In this document: piece by piece, positions 24,860-34,300 of the stretch
How the letters are laid out: each line of letters starts with the position of its first letter
How positions within the stretch are numbered: position 1 is the stretch's first letter
Origin: Taishania pollutisoli
GTDB taxonomy: Bacteria > Bacteroidota > Bacteroidia > Flavobacteriales_D > Crocinitomicaceae
Direction of reading: 5' to 3'
Length of the DNA: 64,000 nucleotides
Assembly (NCBI RefSeq): GCF_014518315.1
Contig: NZ_JACVEL010000010.1
Span: 62,001 to 126,000 of the forward strand
Made by a program: the position numbers and the translations under genes
The notes under the pieces: generated by a model
Databases searched by the model: none
Told to the model about the DNA's origin: nothing
What the model saw: the letters and a program-made list of their open reading frames with translations, nothing else

Positions 24860-25381
24860 TCATTTTCGGCGTATTTCAAACCAGTTCGTTACATCACCCT
24901 CATAATCAAATGTTTCAATGAATTGAAAACCCAACTTATTCAACACGTGAATGGATTTTTCATTCTCCGGATGCGTAATCGCATAAAGCGACGTTACATT
25001 CAACCGGTCAAACCCATAATCAATAATCGCCCGGGACGTTTCGGTAGCATATCCCTTTCCCCAGTGTTTGGTTTTAAAACGGTACCCCAATTCATAAAAA
25101 TCGACATGTCCGTTTAACGGTGTTCGGAACAATTTCAACCCGGACCAACCGACACATTCCCCGGTTTGTTTGTCAACAACCGCCCAACGTGCAATTCCGT
25201 TTTCAGCATATTGACGTTGCAGCATCTGTATTACCTCAACAATCTGTTCTTTTGTCTGTACCGGGTTATTTTCAATGTATAGATGCACTTGAGGATCCGC
25301 GTCCATTTCAAACAGATCGTCCACATCCTGAACATCTATTTCACGTAAGTACAACCGTTCAGTTTCAATGATCCAATTCAT
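24860..25381 (-). CDS. GNAT family N-acetyltransferase (RimJ/RimL type)
   Basis: A 173-residue single-domain acetyltransferase. The start WIIETERLYLREI is typical of the RimJ/RimL-like group, HWGKGYATETSRAIIDYGF contains the acetyl-CoA pyrophosphate-binding loop, and HPENEKSIHVLNKLGFQ is the conserved motif B region. Members acetylate protein N-termini, amino groups of ribosomal proteins or small amines; the substrate here is unknown. Its ATG overlaps the stop codon of the upstream hydrolase gene by four bases, so the two are translationally coupled. Confidence 0.88.
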   Translation of the reverse strand: MNWIIETERLYLREIDVQDVDDLFEMDADPQVHLYIENNPVQTKEQIVEVIQMLQRQYAENGIARWAVVDKQTGECVGWSGLKLFRTPLNGHVDFYELGYRFKTKHWGKGYATETSRAIIDYGFDRLNVTSLYAITHPENEKSIHVLNKLGFQFIETFDYEGDVTNWFEIRRK

Positions 25382-26205
25382 AGTATTTCTGTCAAATTTG
25401 TAATTATCAACTGTACCACTTCGTTCATTTTCTCCGGCATTTCCGGTTCATTCCAAGGTTCAGAAGCTCCAAAAGTATGTCCGGTATTTTCGATGCAATA
25501 TAAAACTCCTTTAGACCATTCCGCTACTCGTTTTCCTTCTTCCGGCAAAACAGACGTATCTTCTGCCCCGTGGTACACAAAGACAGGTTTCTTTACCGTT
25601 CTGCACGCTTGTTCAATATCCAGCAAATCCGTATTCCTTGCAAACTCTTCATATTGGCTATAATAATGCGGCAACTCCTGTCCTGTTCGTCCATTTTTAC
25701 GGTAATACACCCTCGTTGTTTTCCAGTTTTCCAATTCCTCTCCCTGCGGAAAACGAGACGCAATGGAACAAATCGGAGACAGACAATGTATTTGTTTCAC
25801 CCGCTTGTCCTTCCCTGCCAGCAAGACAATTCCACCACCCCGTGAATGTCCGACAAGAATAAATTCCCGAAATTGATACTCCTGCTCCAGGTGATTTAAA
25901 AACAAAGTAATATCTTCCAGTTCTTTCAGATACCCTCCATTTCCAAACGCCTCCAAATCAGCAAAAACGGTTGGTTCATCCACTGTTGTTCCATTGTGCG
26001 TCAGATTCAACTTAGCAATGGAAAAACCAGCCGTTTGAATAGCTTCTGCCATCAGGTTCCATACCCCCCAATCCTTGTAGCCCATGTAGCCGTGGACAAA
26101 AACGACTAATGGACATTCACTGCCATTCTCAGCAATAAACAAATCGTATGCGCCTTCACGACCTTCTGAACCATGATACGTGGATGTTGTTTTAACAGTT
26201 TTCAT
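25378..26205 (-). CDS. Alpha/beta hydrolase
   Basis: A 275-residue cytosolic alpha/beta-fold hydrolase. VVFVHGYMGYKDW is the oxyanion region, the nucleophile elbow is VGHSRGGGI with the catalytic Ser, the acid is likely Asp in YHGAEDTSVLP and the His lies in NTGHTFGASEPW. An upstream in-frame start (26238) falls within the kbl terminator hairpin region, so the ATG at 26203-26205 is preferred. It is probably an esterase or thioesterase-like enzyme, but the substrate is unknown. It overlaps the GNAT gene by 4 nt. Confidence 0.85.
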   Translation of the reverse strand: MKTVKTTSTYHGSEGREGAYDLFIAENGSECPLVVFVHGYMGYKDWGVWNLMAEAIQTAGFSIAKLNLTHNGTTVDEPTVFADLEAFGNGGYLKELEDITLFLNHLEQEYQFREFILVGHSRGGGIVLLAGKDKRVKQIHCLSPICSIASRFPQGEELENWKTTRVYYRKNGRTGQELPHYYSQYEEFARNTDLLDIEQACRTVKKPVFVYHGAEDTSVLPEEGKRVAEWSKGVLYCIENTGHTFGASEPWNEPEMPEKMNEVVQLIITNLTEIL

Positions 26206-26230
26206 TTTTCTACGCGTTTGATTTTTACTT

Positions 26231-26264
26231 ACAAACAAAAAGAGGCCTGATACATCAAGCCTCT
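26231..26264 (-). terminator. Terminator after kbl
   Basis: On the reverse strand AGAGGC pairs with GCCTCT (26241-26246 / 26259-26264), with TGA/TCA continuing the stem after one mismatch, followed by TTTTTGTTTG. Confidence 0.75.
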
Positions 26265-26289
26265 ATAAATCCATATGGAGATAACTTCT

Positions 26290-27480
26290 TTACTTGATTA
26301 CATTCAGTTTCTTTCCGACCTTCACAAACGCATTGATTGCCTTGTCCAAATCTGCTTTTGTATGTGCTGCGGAAATTTGTGTTCTGATGCGCGCCTGGCC
26401 TTTTGCTACAACCGGGTAAAAGAATCCGATGGCGTAAACTCCTTCTTTTAGTAATTCGTCTGCAAACTGTTGTGAAAGTGCCGCGTCATACAACATGATG
26501 GGAACAATCGGTGAGTCTCCGGGTTTGATATCAAATCCCGCCTCAATGATTGCTTTCTTAAAATACGTCGTGTTGTCTTCCAGACGATCGCGCAATTCTG
26601 TTGTTGAACTCAGCAGGTCAAATACTTTATTTGCCGCTCCTACAATCGATGGTGCCAATGAGTTGGAGAACAAGTACGGGCGTGAACGCTGACGCAGCAT
26701 CTCAATGACTTCTTTTTTACCGGTCGTATAACCGCCCATTGCTCCGCCCAAGGCTTTCCCGAGTGTACCTGTGATGATATCTACACGCCCCATTACATTG
26801 TGGTATTCCGGAACACCACGGCCTGTTTTCCCGATAAATCCGGCAGAGTGACATTCGTCTGTCATCACCAATGCATCGTACTTATCTGCCAAGTCACAAA
26901 TTTCATTCATTTTAGCAATATCTCCGTCCATTGAAAACACTCCGTCTGTAACAATAATCCGGTGGCGCTGTCCCTGCGCTTTTTTCAATTGCTCTTCCAG
27001 GTCTGCCATGTCCGAATGTTTGTACCGGTAACGCTGTGCTTTACACAAACGAATTCCGTCAATGATGGACGCATGATTTAATTCATCCGAAATAATCGCA
27101 TCCTCTTCTCCGAATAACGGTTCAAAAACACCTCCATTTGCATCAAACGCTGCTGCATACAAGATTGTATCTTCCGTTCCGTAGAATTTAGCAATTTTTG
27201 CTTCCAATTCTTTGTGAATATCCTGCGTTCCGCAAATAAAACGAACTGACGACATCCCGAATCCGTGAGTATCCAATGCATCTTTCGCCGCCTGGATTAC
27301 CTCCGGATGAGAAGACAACCCCAGGTAATTGTTCGCACACATGATCACAACCTCTTCTCCTGTATTGATCGTAACATTTGCTCCTTGCGGGCTTGTGATA
27401 ATGCGTTCTCTTTTGAAAATCCCTCCTTCATTGATTGCTTGTAATTCTGCAGAAAGGTGTTCTTTAATTTTTCCGTACAT
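26290..27480 (-). CDS. kbl: Glycine C-acetyltransferase (2-amino-3-ketobutyrate CoA ligase)
   Basis: A 396-residue PLP enzyme of the alpha-oxoamine synthase family. It splits 2-amino-3-ketobutyrate with CoA to glycine and acetyl-CoA in threonine breakdown. Signatures include [55 protein letters not shown] with the PLP-pyridine Asp, and the Schiff-base Lys in [13 protein letters not shown]. The length and the long N-terminal match are those of Kbl rather than BioF. Threonine dehydrogenase, its usual partner, is not adjacent; the neighbouring epimerase is HldD instead. Confidence 0.92.
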   Translation of the reverse strand: MYGKIKEHLSAELQAINEGGIFKRERIITSPQGANVTINTGEEVVIMCANNYLGLSSHPEVIQAAKDALDTHGFGMSSVRFICGTQDIHKELEAKIAKFYGTEDTILYAAAFDANGGVFEPLFGEEDAIISDELNHASIIDGIRLCKAQRYRYKHSDMADLEEQLKKAQGQRHRIIVTDGVFSMDGDIAKMNEICDLADKYDALVMTDECHSAGFIGKTGRGVPEYHNVMGRVDIITGTLGKALGGAMGGYTTGKKEVIEMLRQRSRPYLFSNSLAPSIVGAANKVFDLLSSTTELRDRLEDNTTYFKKAIIEAGFDIKPGDSPIVPIMLYDAALSQQFADELLKEGVYAIGFFYPVVAKGQARIRTQISAAHTKADLDKAINAFVKVGKKLNVIK

Positions 27481-27555
27481 ATTTTAGATATTAGATTTTA
27501 GACATTCAGACCGCTTCGCTCCAGTTTAGCATCGTGCTGCGCTCCTTGTCCGACC

Positions 27556-28521
27556 TTAATAATAGTTATTCTCAACTAAATAATTTTTTACATAGTCTTC
27601 TACTCCTTCTTCCAGTGTATGAAACGGAGTAGTATATCCCTGCCCGATCAGTTTAGACATATCAGCCTCCGTAAAATATTGGTATTTGTCCCGAATATCC
27701 GCAGGTGTATCGATAAACGAAATGGCTTCTTCTTTTCCCATTGCTTTGAACGTATTTTTTGCCAAATCCAGGAAGGTACGTGCTTTACCGGAACCAAGGT
27801 TATAAATACCACTTTGCGGCTTGTGTTCCATCAGGAACAGGCATACATTCACCACATCCTTCACGTACACAAAATCACGTAGCTGTCCGCCGTCAGTATA
27901 ATCCGGATTATGCGAACGGAACAGTTTCATTTCGCCGGAATTCCCGATTTGGTTGAATGCGTGAAAAATCACACTGGCCATACGTCCTTTGTGGTATTCA
28001 TTTGGTCCGTATACATTGAAAAACTTCAACCCCGCCCAGAAAGGAGGTTGATTTTCCTGCTTAAGTACCCATTTATCAAAATTATTCTTGGAATCGCCGT
28101 AAGGGTTCAGAGGCTTTAACTGCTCTACCACCGCGTGATCATCCTTGTACCCGTATTCACCCAATCCGTACGTTGCCGCAGAACTGGCATACACCAAAGG
28201 AATCTGAAATTCCGTACATGTATTCCACACCTCCTGAGAAAAATGTTCGTTCAGTTCATCAAAAATTGCTTTATTGAACTCTGTTGTGTCGGTTCTTGCC
28301 CCGATGTGAAATACGAATTCCACTTCTTTTGCGAAATCCCGGAACCATGCATTAAACCCACTTCTTCCGACTTTGGAAATGATTGTTTTTCCTTCCAGGT
28401 TGTGTTCTTTCTCTGTTTTTGAAAAATCATCAACCACAACAATATCCGTATAACCGGCCCGGTTTAAATGCCCGACCAGACAACTACCGATAAATCCTGC
28501 CGCTCCTGTAACTACTATCAT
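27556..28521 (-). CDS. hldD: ADP-L-glycero-D-manno-heptose 6-epimerase
   Basis: A 321-residue extended short-chain dehydrogenase/reductase that epimerises the ADP-heptose precursor for the lipopolysaccharide core. It begins with the Rossmann motif VVTGAAGFIGS; the active site is SSAATYG and the YxxxK motif YGDSKNNFDKW. FRSHNPDYTDGGQLRDFVY is diagnostic for HldD/RfaD. The open frame can start at a TTG (28530), but the ATG at 28519-28521 gives the standard N-terminus. It lies 75 bp upstream of kbl's end region on the same strand as several housekeeping genes. Confidence 0.92.
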   Translation of the reverse strand: MIVVTGAAGFIGSCLVGHLNRAGYTDIVVVDDFSKTEKEHNLEGKTIISKVGRSGFNAWFRDFAKEVEFVFHIGARTDTTEFNKAIFDELNEHFSQEVWNTCTEFQIPLVYASSAATYGLGEYGYKDDHAVVEQLKPLNPYGDSKNNFDKWVLKQENQPPFWAGLKFFNVYGPNEYHKGRMASVIFHAFNQIGNSGEMKLFRSHNPDYTDGGQLRDFVYVKDVVNVCLFLMEHKPQSGIYNLGSGKARTFLDLAKNTFKAMGKEEAISFIDTPADIRDKYQYFTEADMSKLIGQGYTTPFHTLEEGVEDYVKNYLVENNYY

Positions 28522-28583
28522 TTGATTCAAATTGAAAAAAGGAAAATTTTCTATCTCCTTTCTTTGTGTCTTATTTCTATTCT

Positions 28584-29198
28584 TTAAAACAATCCGTGAA
28601 TTTCCGCATCAATCGCATTGATGATTTTTCCCAAATCCTCCTGATTTTCCGGGAAATTGTTGTTATCAATATCAATGATCAACAGCTTTCCGTTATCGTA
28701 TGTAGAAATCCATGCTTCGTAACGTTCGTTCAACCGCTTCAGATAATCCAGACGGATGCTTTCTTCGTAATCACGTCCCCGACGTTGAATGTGATTCACC
28801 AGTGTCGGAACACTTGCCCGGAGGTAAATCAACAAATCAGGTGCTGAAACAAAAGAATCCATCAGGTTGAACAAGGAGAAATAATTTTCAAAATCACGCG
28901 TTGTCATCAACCCCATTGAGTGCAGGTTGGGAGCAAAAATAAATGCATCTTCGTAGATTGTCCGATCCTGGACAACACTCGCTTTTGTATTTTTGATCTC
29001 TTGTATTTGGGTAAATCTGGAATTCAGGTAATAAATCTGCAGGTTAAACGACCAACGCTGCATGTCTTCATAAAAATCATTCAGGTACGGGTTTTGTTCC
29101 ACATCTTCAAAATGTGTTTCCCATCCGTAATGTTTTGCCAACAACTGAGTTAACGTTGTTTTTCCCGATCCAATATTCCCAGCAATAGCAATGTGCAT
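28584..29198 (-). CDS. Deoxynucleoside kinase
   Basis: A 204-residue kinase of the dCK/dGK family that phosphorylates deoxynucleosides for salvage. The P-loop AGNIGSGKTTL is at residues 5-15, the catalytic region VVQDRTIYEDAFIF carries the conserved ERS-like DRT motif, and IQRRGRDYEESI is the lid. Substrate (dA, dG or dC) cannot be read from the sequence. It has a promoter with TTG-N19-TAAATTTA and is followed by hldD. Confidence 0.9.
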   Translation of the reverse strand: MHIAIAGNIGSGKTTLTQLLAKHYGWETHFEDVEQNPYLNDFYEDMQRWSFNLQIYYLNSRFTQIQEIKNTKASVVQDRTIYEDAFIFAPNLHSMGLMTTRDFENYFSLFNLMDSFVSAPDLLIYLRASVPTLVNHIQRRGRDYEESIRLDYLKRLNERYEAWISTYDNGKLLIIDIDNNNFPENQEDLGKIINAIDAEIHGLF

Positions 29199-29219
29199 AA
29201 CTTATATTTTTTGAGAGGA

Positions 29220-29249
29220 TAAATTTACAATATTTGAGAAAACAAACAA
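29220..29249 (-). promoter_or_regulatory. Promoter of the deoxynucleoside kinase gene
   Basis: Reverse-strand TTG (29249-29247), 19 bp, TAAATTTA (29227-29220; one base from consensus), about 20 nt before the ATG. Confidence 0.55.
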
Positions 29250-29274
29250 GAAGAGTTTCTCTGAATATCTTTTT

Positions 29275-30855
29275 TTAATTGTTGTTTTGTTTCTTTCTCC
29301 GGTTCCGGAACAGTAGAACAGGAAACAGGATCAATGCCGCAAGGTAACTGTATCCGCTGATATATGTATATAAACAGTTCCCATCTTTTACAGAAACAAT
29401 TCCCTGTATCAGTCCTGTATCACCAAATGCTTTTTTCTCCAACACCTCTCCCTGTCCATTCATAATCACGGAGATCCCGTTATTTGAACTTTTCAGGATG
29501 GCACAATTATTCTGGATGGCAATTGCGGTTAAAATGCTGAAATAAATTTCAGACCCTTTTTCACTTGTATTCCAATGTTCATTCCCCATCATTGCAATAA
29601 AACCAACATCTCCGGTAGCTTTCGCTGTGTATAAAGGATAACAGATTTCATAACAAAGCAGCGGCAGATAACTTGCTCCTTTCCCCGTATAATGAACGTC
29701 TGTATCGTTTTCCAATTGTGTATAGTAATTCGGATTCCCTACAACTGTAATCATTTTTTTGAGAAACGGAAAGGTCCGTACATATGGAATTTCCTCCTGG
29801 AAAGGGACAAATATCTCTTTGCTTCGGTACTGAATACCGATCGTATCAAGAGAAAATGCCAGGTTGTGAACGTAATAGTAAAAATTGTGTTCGCTGCTGT
29901 AATTCAACTTTTCATCCGTCTTATCCGTTGGCAAGGTATTGGTATTTGCCCCAAAAACAAGTTTAAGATTCGGATAACCTGCTATTTTCTTTTGTAAAGA
30001 ATCCAGCCCTGCATGTTGATGTAACTCCTGCATCCATCCCAGGTTAGTGATCACCGTTTCGGGCCATACAAGCAATTCCGTTTGACGATCTACTCCCTCT
30101 GATAATTTCCACAACGAGTCAATAATCACATCCGGATGCTCCGCATAATAAGGATTCACAGGATTGAAATCGGTATGTAATGCCGCTACACGCACCTTTT
30201 CAACCCCTTCATTTTTAAAAACAGACAGCACAACGGATAGCAATAATGGCACAACAACCGTTATCCCCAGGTTGATCACATTCTTTTTTAATTGCACCTT
30301 ATCTTTCCAAGAGGAAATTGTTTTATAAACAAAAAAGTTCACCAGCAGGATCCACACACTCCCCCCTTCTATCCCAATCCATCTGTAACCTCTGATTATC
30401 GACGGGTATTCTCCTAAAGAAGTTCCGAGTATATAAAACGGACTCAGCAAGGCAATACTTTGTTTGAGGTATTCAAACAGAATCCATCCGATCAGCAGAA
30501 AATAAATCGCCAGGTTCGTCTTTTTGTTCGCAATAAAATAGACGGAAGGCGTTAGAATTAACACAAACAAAAGGGAATGCGTTAAAACAATTGCAAAAAA
30601 AGTATCAAAGGTTACGTCTTTCAGCCAATAAACCTGTCCGGCAACCCACACTACTTTAAACACCAACAGGTACAAAACGGCAATCAATCCGTTCTTTTTG
30701 TGACAATCACTAATAGACGAAAGCCCAAGAAAAAACGGGACAAGGGCGATAAATAAAAGGAGAGAAGCCCCACTTATATTCCACGCACACCATCCAATCG
30801 ACAAGGAGAGCAGCAACAAGCTCAGCGGCTTCATCAGTGTTTGATTTTTTCCCAT
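29275..30855 (-). CDS. lnt: Apolipoprotein N-acyltransferase-like protein
   Basis: A 526-residue inner-membrane protein: about six hydrophobic helices in residues 10-210, a nitrilase-like periplasmic domain from about 220 to 490, and a last helix followed by a basic tail. The Lnt catalytic triad is visible as Glu266 in VWPETVI, Lys346 in RSKEIFVPFQEEIPY and Cys401 in LLCYEICYP. Lnt adds the third acyl chain to lipoproteins. A second ATG at 30834 (residue 8) is a possible start, because a TATCTTTG element lies at 30860-30867, only 5 nt before the first ATG. Bacteroidota Lnt is often divergent, as here. Confidence 0.88.
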   Translation of the reverse strand: MGKNQTLMKPLSLLLLSLSIGWCAWNISGASLLLFIALVPFFLGLSSISDCHKKNGLIAVLYLLVFKVVWVAGQVYWLKDVTFDTFFAIVLTHSLLFVLILTPSVYFIANKKTNLAIYFLLIGWILFEYLKQSIALLSPFYILGTSLGEYPSIIRGYRWIGIEGGSVWILLVNFFVYKTISSWKDKVQLKKNVINLGITVVVPLLLSVVLSVFKNEGVEKVRVAALHTDFNPVNPYYAEHPDVIIDSLWKLSEGVDRQTELLVWPETVITNLGWMQELHQHAGLDSLQKKIAGYPNLKLVFGANTNTLPTDKTDEKLNYSSEHNFYYYVHNLAFSLDTIGIQYRSKEIFVPFQEEIPYVRTFPFLKKMITVVGNPNYYTQLENDTDVHYTGKGASYLPLLCYEICYPLYTAKATGDVGFIAMMGNEHWNTSEKGSEIYFSILTAIAIQNNCAILKSSNNGISVIMNGQGEVLEKKAFGDTGLIQGIVSVKDGNCLYTYISGYSYLAALILFPVLLFRNRRKKQNNN

Positions 30856-30897
30856 TGAACAAAGATATGGTTTAGAAATGAATGTAGATTAATTTTA

Positions 30898-30905
30898 TAC
30901 TTTTG
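30898..30905 (+). promoter_or_regulatory. Possible -7 element before the small protein/adhesin B unit
   Basis: TACTTTTG, an exact TAnnTTTG match, 86 nt before the ATG at 30991; no -33 TTG at proper spacing. Confidence 0.35.
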
Positions 30906-30990
30906 GCTCCGTATTTATCCGATGCAACTATTTAATTGGATCTGTCGTCTGGGATAAGTATATCAACTATTTAGTTATTAACATGCTATT

Positions 30991-31380
30991 ATGAAACAGG
31001 TAAAATCAACCACTTTACTCTTGCTGTTCACGTGTTTATTTACAAGCAGCAGTTTATTCTCCCAGGTCCGTCTTCCGATCTCTTCCGGTGATTACAAAGT
31101 TGCCACGGACACTTATTATGATCAGGTTAAAATCGAAGGAAATAAGGTCTCAACCTACCAACAAGGAAAGTTAGTAGGAACGTTCATTGTTGTGGAAGAG
31201 CGTTTGGGACAATACATCATGGAAATTGTACAACCCGGTGTGGAGTCCGTTGACAACAACCCGAAACGGGACCGAAAATTAATCATTGCCCGAATTGACT
31301 TCTTAACTGAAAAAGAATGTAAACTTTCACTCACACAACCAAACGGAAGTGTCGAAAGAATCCTTATTCAAAAATTATAA
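30991..31380 (+). CDS. Small exported protein upstream of T9SS adhesin B
   Basis: A 129-residue protein with a signal peptide ending near SSSLFSQ. The mature part is beta-rich: GDYKVATDTYYDQVKIEGNK, GKLVGTFIVVEERLGQYIM and a C-terminal ARIDFLTEKECKLSLTQ. No known family was recognised and it does not visibly resemble the small protein before adhesin A, although it has the same size and position. It lies 10 bp before the adhesin gene and is almost certainly co-transcribed with it. Confidence 0.75.
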   Translation: MKQVKSTTLLLLFTCLFTSSSLFSQVRLPISSGDYKVATDTYYDQVKIEGNKVSTYQQGKLVGTFIVVEERLGQYIMEIVQPGVESVDNNPKRDRKLIIARIDFLTEKECKLSLTQPNGSVERILIQKL

Positions 31381-31390
31381 ATGTAACCCT

Positions 31391-34300
31391 ATGAAAGCTA
31401 TTACTCACCTGTTACTACTTATTTGTAGTATTGCCATTTCATTTATTTCGTTTTCAGGAGGGGGAAGCAGTGGTGTTGTCCCTCCGCCTCCGGGCATGCC
31501 TCCGTGTGCAGTGAATCCGCCTCCCGGAGAATCATGCGCCACGGCAACACCGATTTGTAATGTCCATGGATTTTGTGGAACAACATCCGCTTCTTATACT
31601 GTAGATACATGGCCTCAGTTAGGTAGTACCAGCGGGGGTGGTGCATTTTGTGGCTCGATTGAAAACAATGCATTTCTATCGTTTACGGCAGAATCAACGA
31701 CTATTTCGTTTGATGCATATGTTTACAATTGTCCGAGCAGTGAAGGTATTCAGGTATTTATCTTCGATGCCGCTACATGCGGAAGTGGACCTGTAACGGG
31801 TTTAGTATGCGTGAATCAGATGTATGCGCAAAACACTCCTTATGATGTCACCGCGACCGGGTTGACTCCTGGTAATCAATATTACATTATGATTGACGGA
31901 TACGCCGGAAACGTCTGTGATTATACATTTGTCGCCACGGAAGGAGTTGCACTCCCGTTGAGTTTATCAACCGGGGATGAAGTAACAATATGCATGGGTG
32001 AAAGTGTGACCACAACGGCCATCGGAGGAGATGGCGTTTATACATGGGATCCTTCTCCTCATCTGAGCGCAATAAACGGAGCTACGGTAACTGTTACCCC
32101 TCCACCAACTGTAGGAACCTATACGTATACCGTACATTCATCGGGAGGAGGTGTCCCGGGGTGTCCGACAACCAATGACTATACATTAACCGTTCACGTA
32201 GAAGCCTGTTGTTACGTAGAAACAGAAGTTGCGAGTGTTAACTGCAATGTCGGCAACGGAACATATACCGCCAATCTGGAGGTTAACTTTTCCAATCCTC
32301 CTACTACCGGAAACCTGGTAATTACGCCATGCAGCGGTTCTACGCAAACAATCCCCGTGTCGTCATTGGGAAGCAGCCCCTACGTCATTTCACTCCCCGG
32401 ATTGAGTTTAAATACACCAACGTGTACTATCCAGACCTATTTCACCGGATCCAACGATTGTTCGCACATATTGAATTACAATGCACCGGCAACAACAACT
32501 CCGACATTTGACCCGATTACGATCTGCCAGGGGGACCAGGCACCTACCTTACCTTCGGCGTCGCTGAACGGTATTCCCGGAACATGGTCACCTGCTACGA
32601 TAAATAACAGTTCTTCCGGAACATATGTCTTCACTCCGGACCCGACCTATTGTTCTCCGGTAGTTAATTTTAACGTAACTGTGAACCCGAGTCCGGATAT
32701 TACGGTAACGTCTCCCGTTGTTTTAGACTGTACCAATCCTTCCGGAATTCAGCTCCAGAGCTCCTCAACCACCCCCGGAGCCAACTTTTTATGGACCGAT
32801 TCCGGTGGAGGAAGCGGGGGAATCGTGGCAGGAGGCACAACTCCTGCTCCAACGGTCAATTCTATTGGAAATTATATTGTCACGGTAACAAATCCGACAA
32901 CATCCTGTACAAGTACGGCAACAGTAGTCGTGAACGGAAACGGAAGTGAGCCGACTGTAAGTATTGATCCTCCCGGTGATTTAGATTGTATCAATTCCAG
33001 TGAAACGTTACAAGGAAATGCAACCAATTCATCCGGAAATCAAAACAACCTGACTTATGACTGGACAACTCCTGACGGAAGCATTGTATCAGGTAACAGC
33101 ACGACTACTCCGTTGATTGACGGCATCGGTATTTATACATTTACTGTAACAGATCAGTCAAACGGGTGTATTACATCGGTGTCGGTATCGGTAGACGGTG
33201 ATCTTGACGGTCCTGTTATCGACCCGATTACAGCACCTGTGATTTCCTGTAACGATTCAACCGTTATTTTATCCGGAAATACATCTGTTGCAAATGCCGT
33301 CGTTTCATGGAGTACTGCTGACGGAAATATTTTAGGGACTCAGGATCAGCATAGCTTAGTTGATTTAGCCGGAACCTATACATTTACAGCGACAGATCCG
33401 GGGAACGGATGTTCTTCGTCTGTTGATGTTATTGTTACAGGAAACACTACTCTTCCAACTGCAAATGCAGGCCCTGATCTGGTCATATGTCCTAATTCCA
33501 CTGCATATCTGCAGGGACAGGGATCATCCAATACAGGATCATCAGTCACTTACTCATGGGATGCAACAGATGGAAATATTTACTTGTCTGATTTTAGCAA
33601 TATTCCCAATCCTGAAGTACCGACGACTGCGACATTTATTCTACATGTAACAGATCCTTCTAATAACTGTACTGTTTCAGATACTGCGATTGTTGTTGCA
33701 CATGTTCCACCTGTATTATTCAATGACACAACGGTCTGCGGCACTTCATTCCAGGTTCCTCAGGGAAGTGTTTCTGTCCAGGGAACATTTACATGGTCAG
33801 AAGAAAACGGGAATGGCTCTTTCAATAATAACACTGTTTTAAATCCATTGTTTACAGCATCTTCCGGAATTGTTAATTATTCATTCATTTTAACAGATGC
33901 TTGTACTTCAGACACAGTCGACGTGACAATCATGCCACTTCCTACCGTTTCTTCTCCGTCTGACAATTGTGAGACAATTAAAGAACTTGTTGTCAACTCA
34001 TATGAAGGAGGTGTCTGGAGTGGTACCGGAGTTACGTTCACACCATCACCAACAGTGGCGGGAGGAATCGTAACGACAAATGCGAATGCGAATCCCGGAA
34101 CATACACGGTAACATTTACCTATGCAAATAATGTCTCAACATCTTGTTTCTTTCAACAAGACCTCACACTGGTCTTCCCTGTTAATGTTACGATATTTAA
34201 TGACACAGCATTTTGTGGCACTTCCTTCCAGGTACCTGCCGGAAGTGTTACGTCAACCGGAAGCGGACACTGGGAAGTTCTTCCTGCCGGAAGCGGAACA

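Noticed and set aside
26290-28521. The gene next to kbl considered as threonine 3-dehydrogenase (the epimerase-like type that often pairs with kbl)
   Set aside because: FRSHNPDYTDGGQLRDFVY and the overall pattern are those of HldD, the ADP-heptose epimerase.
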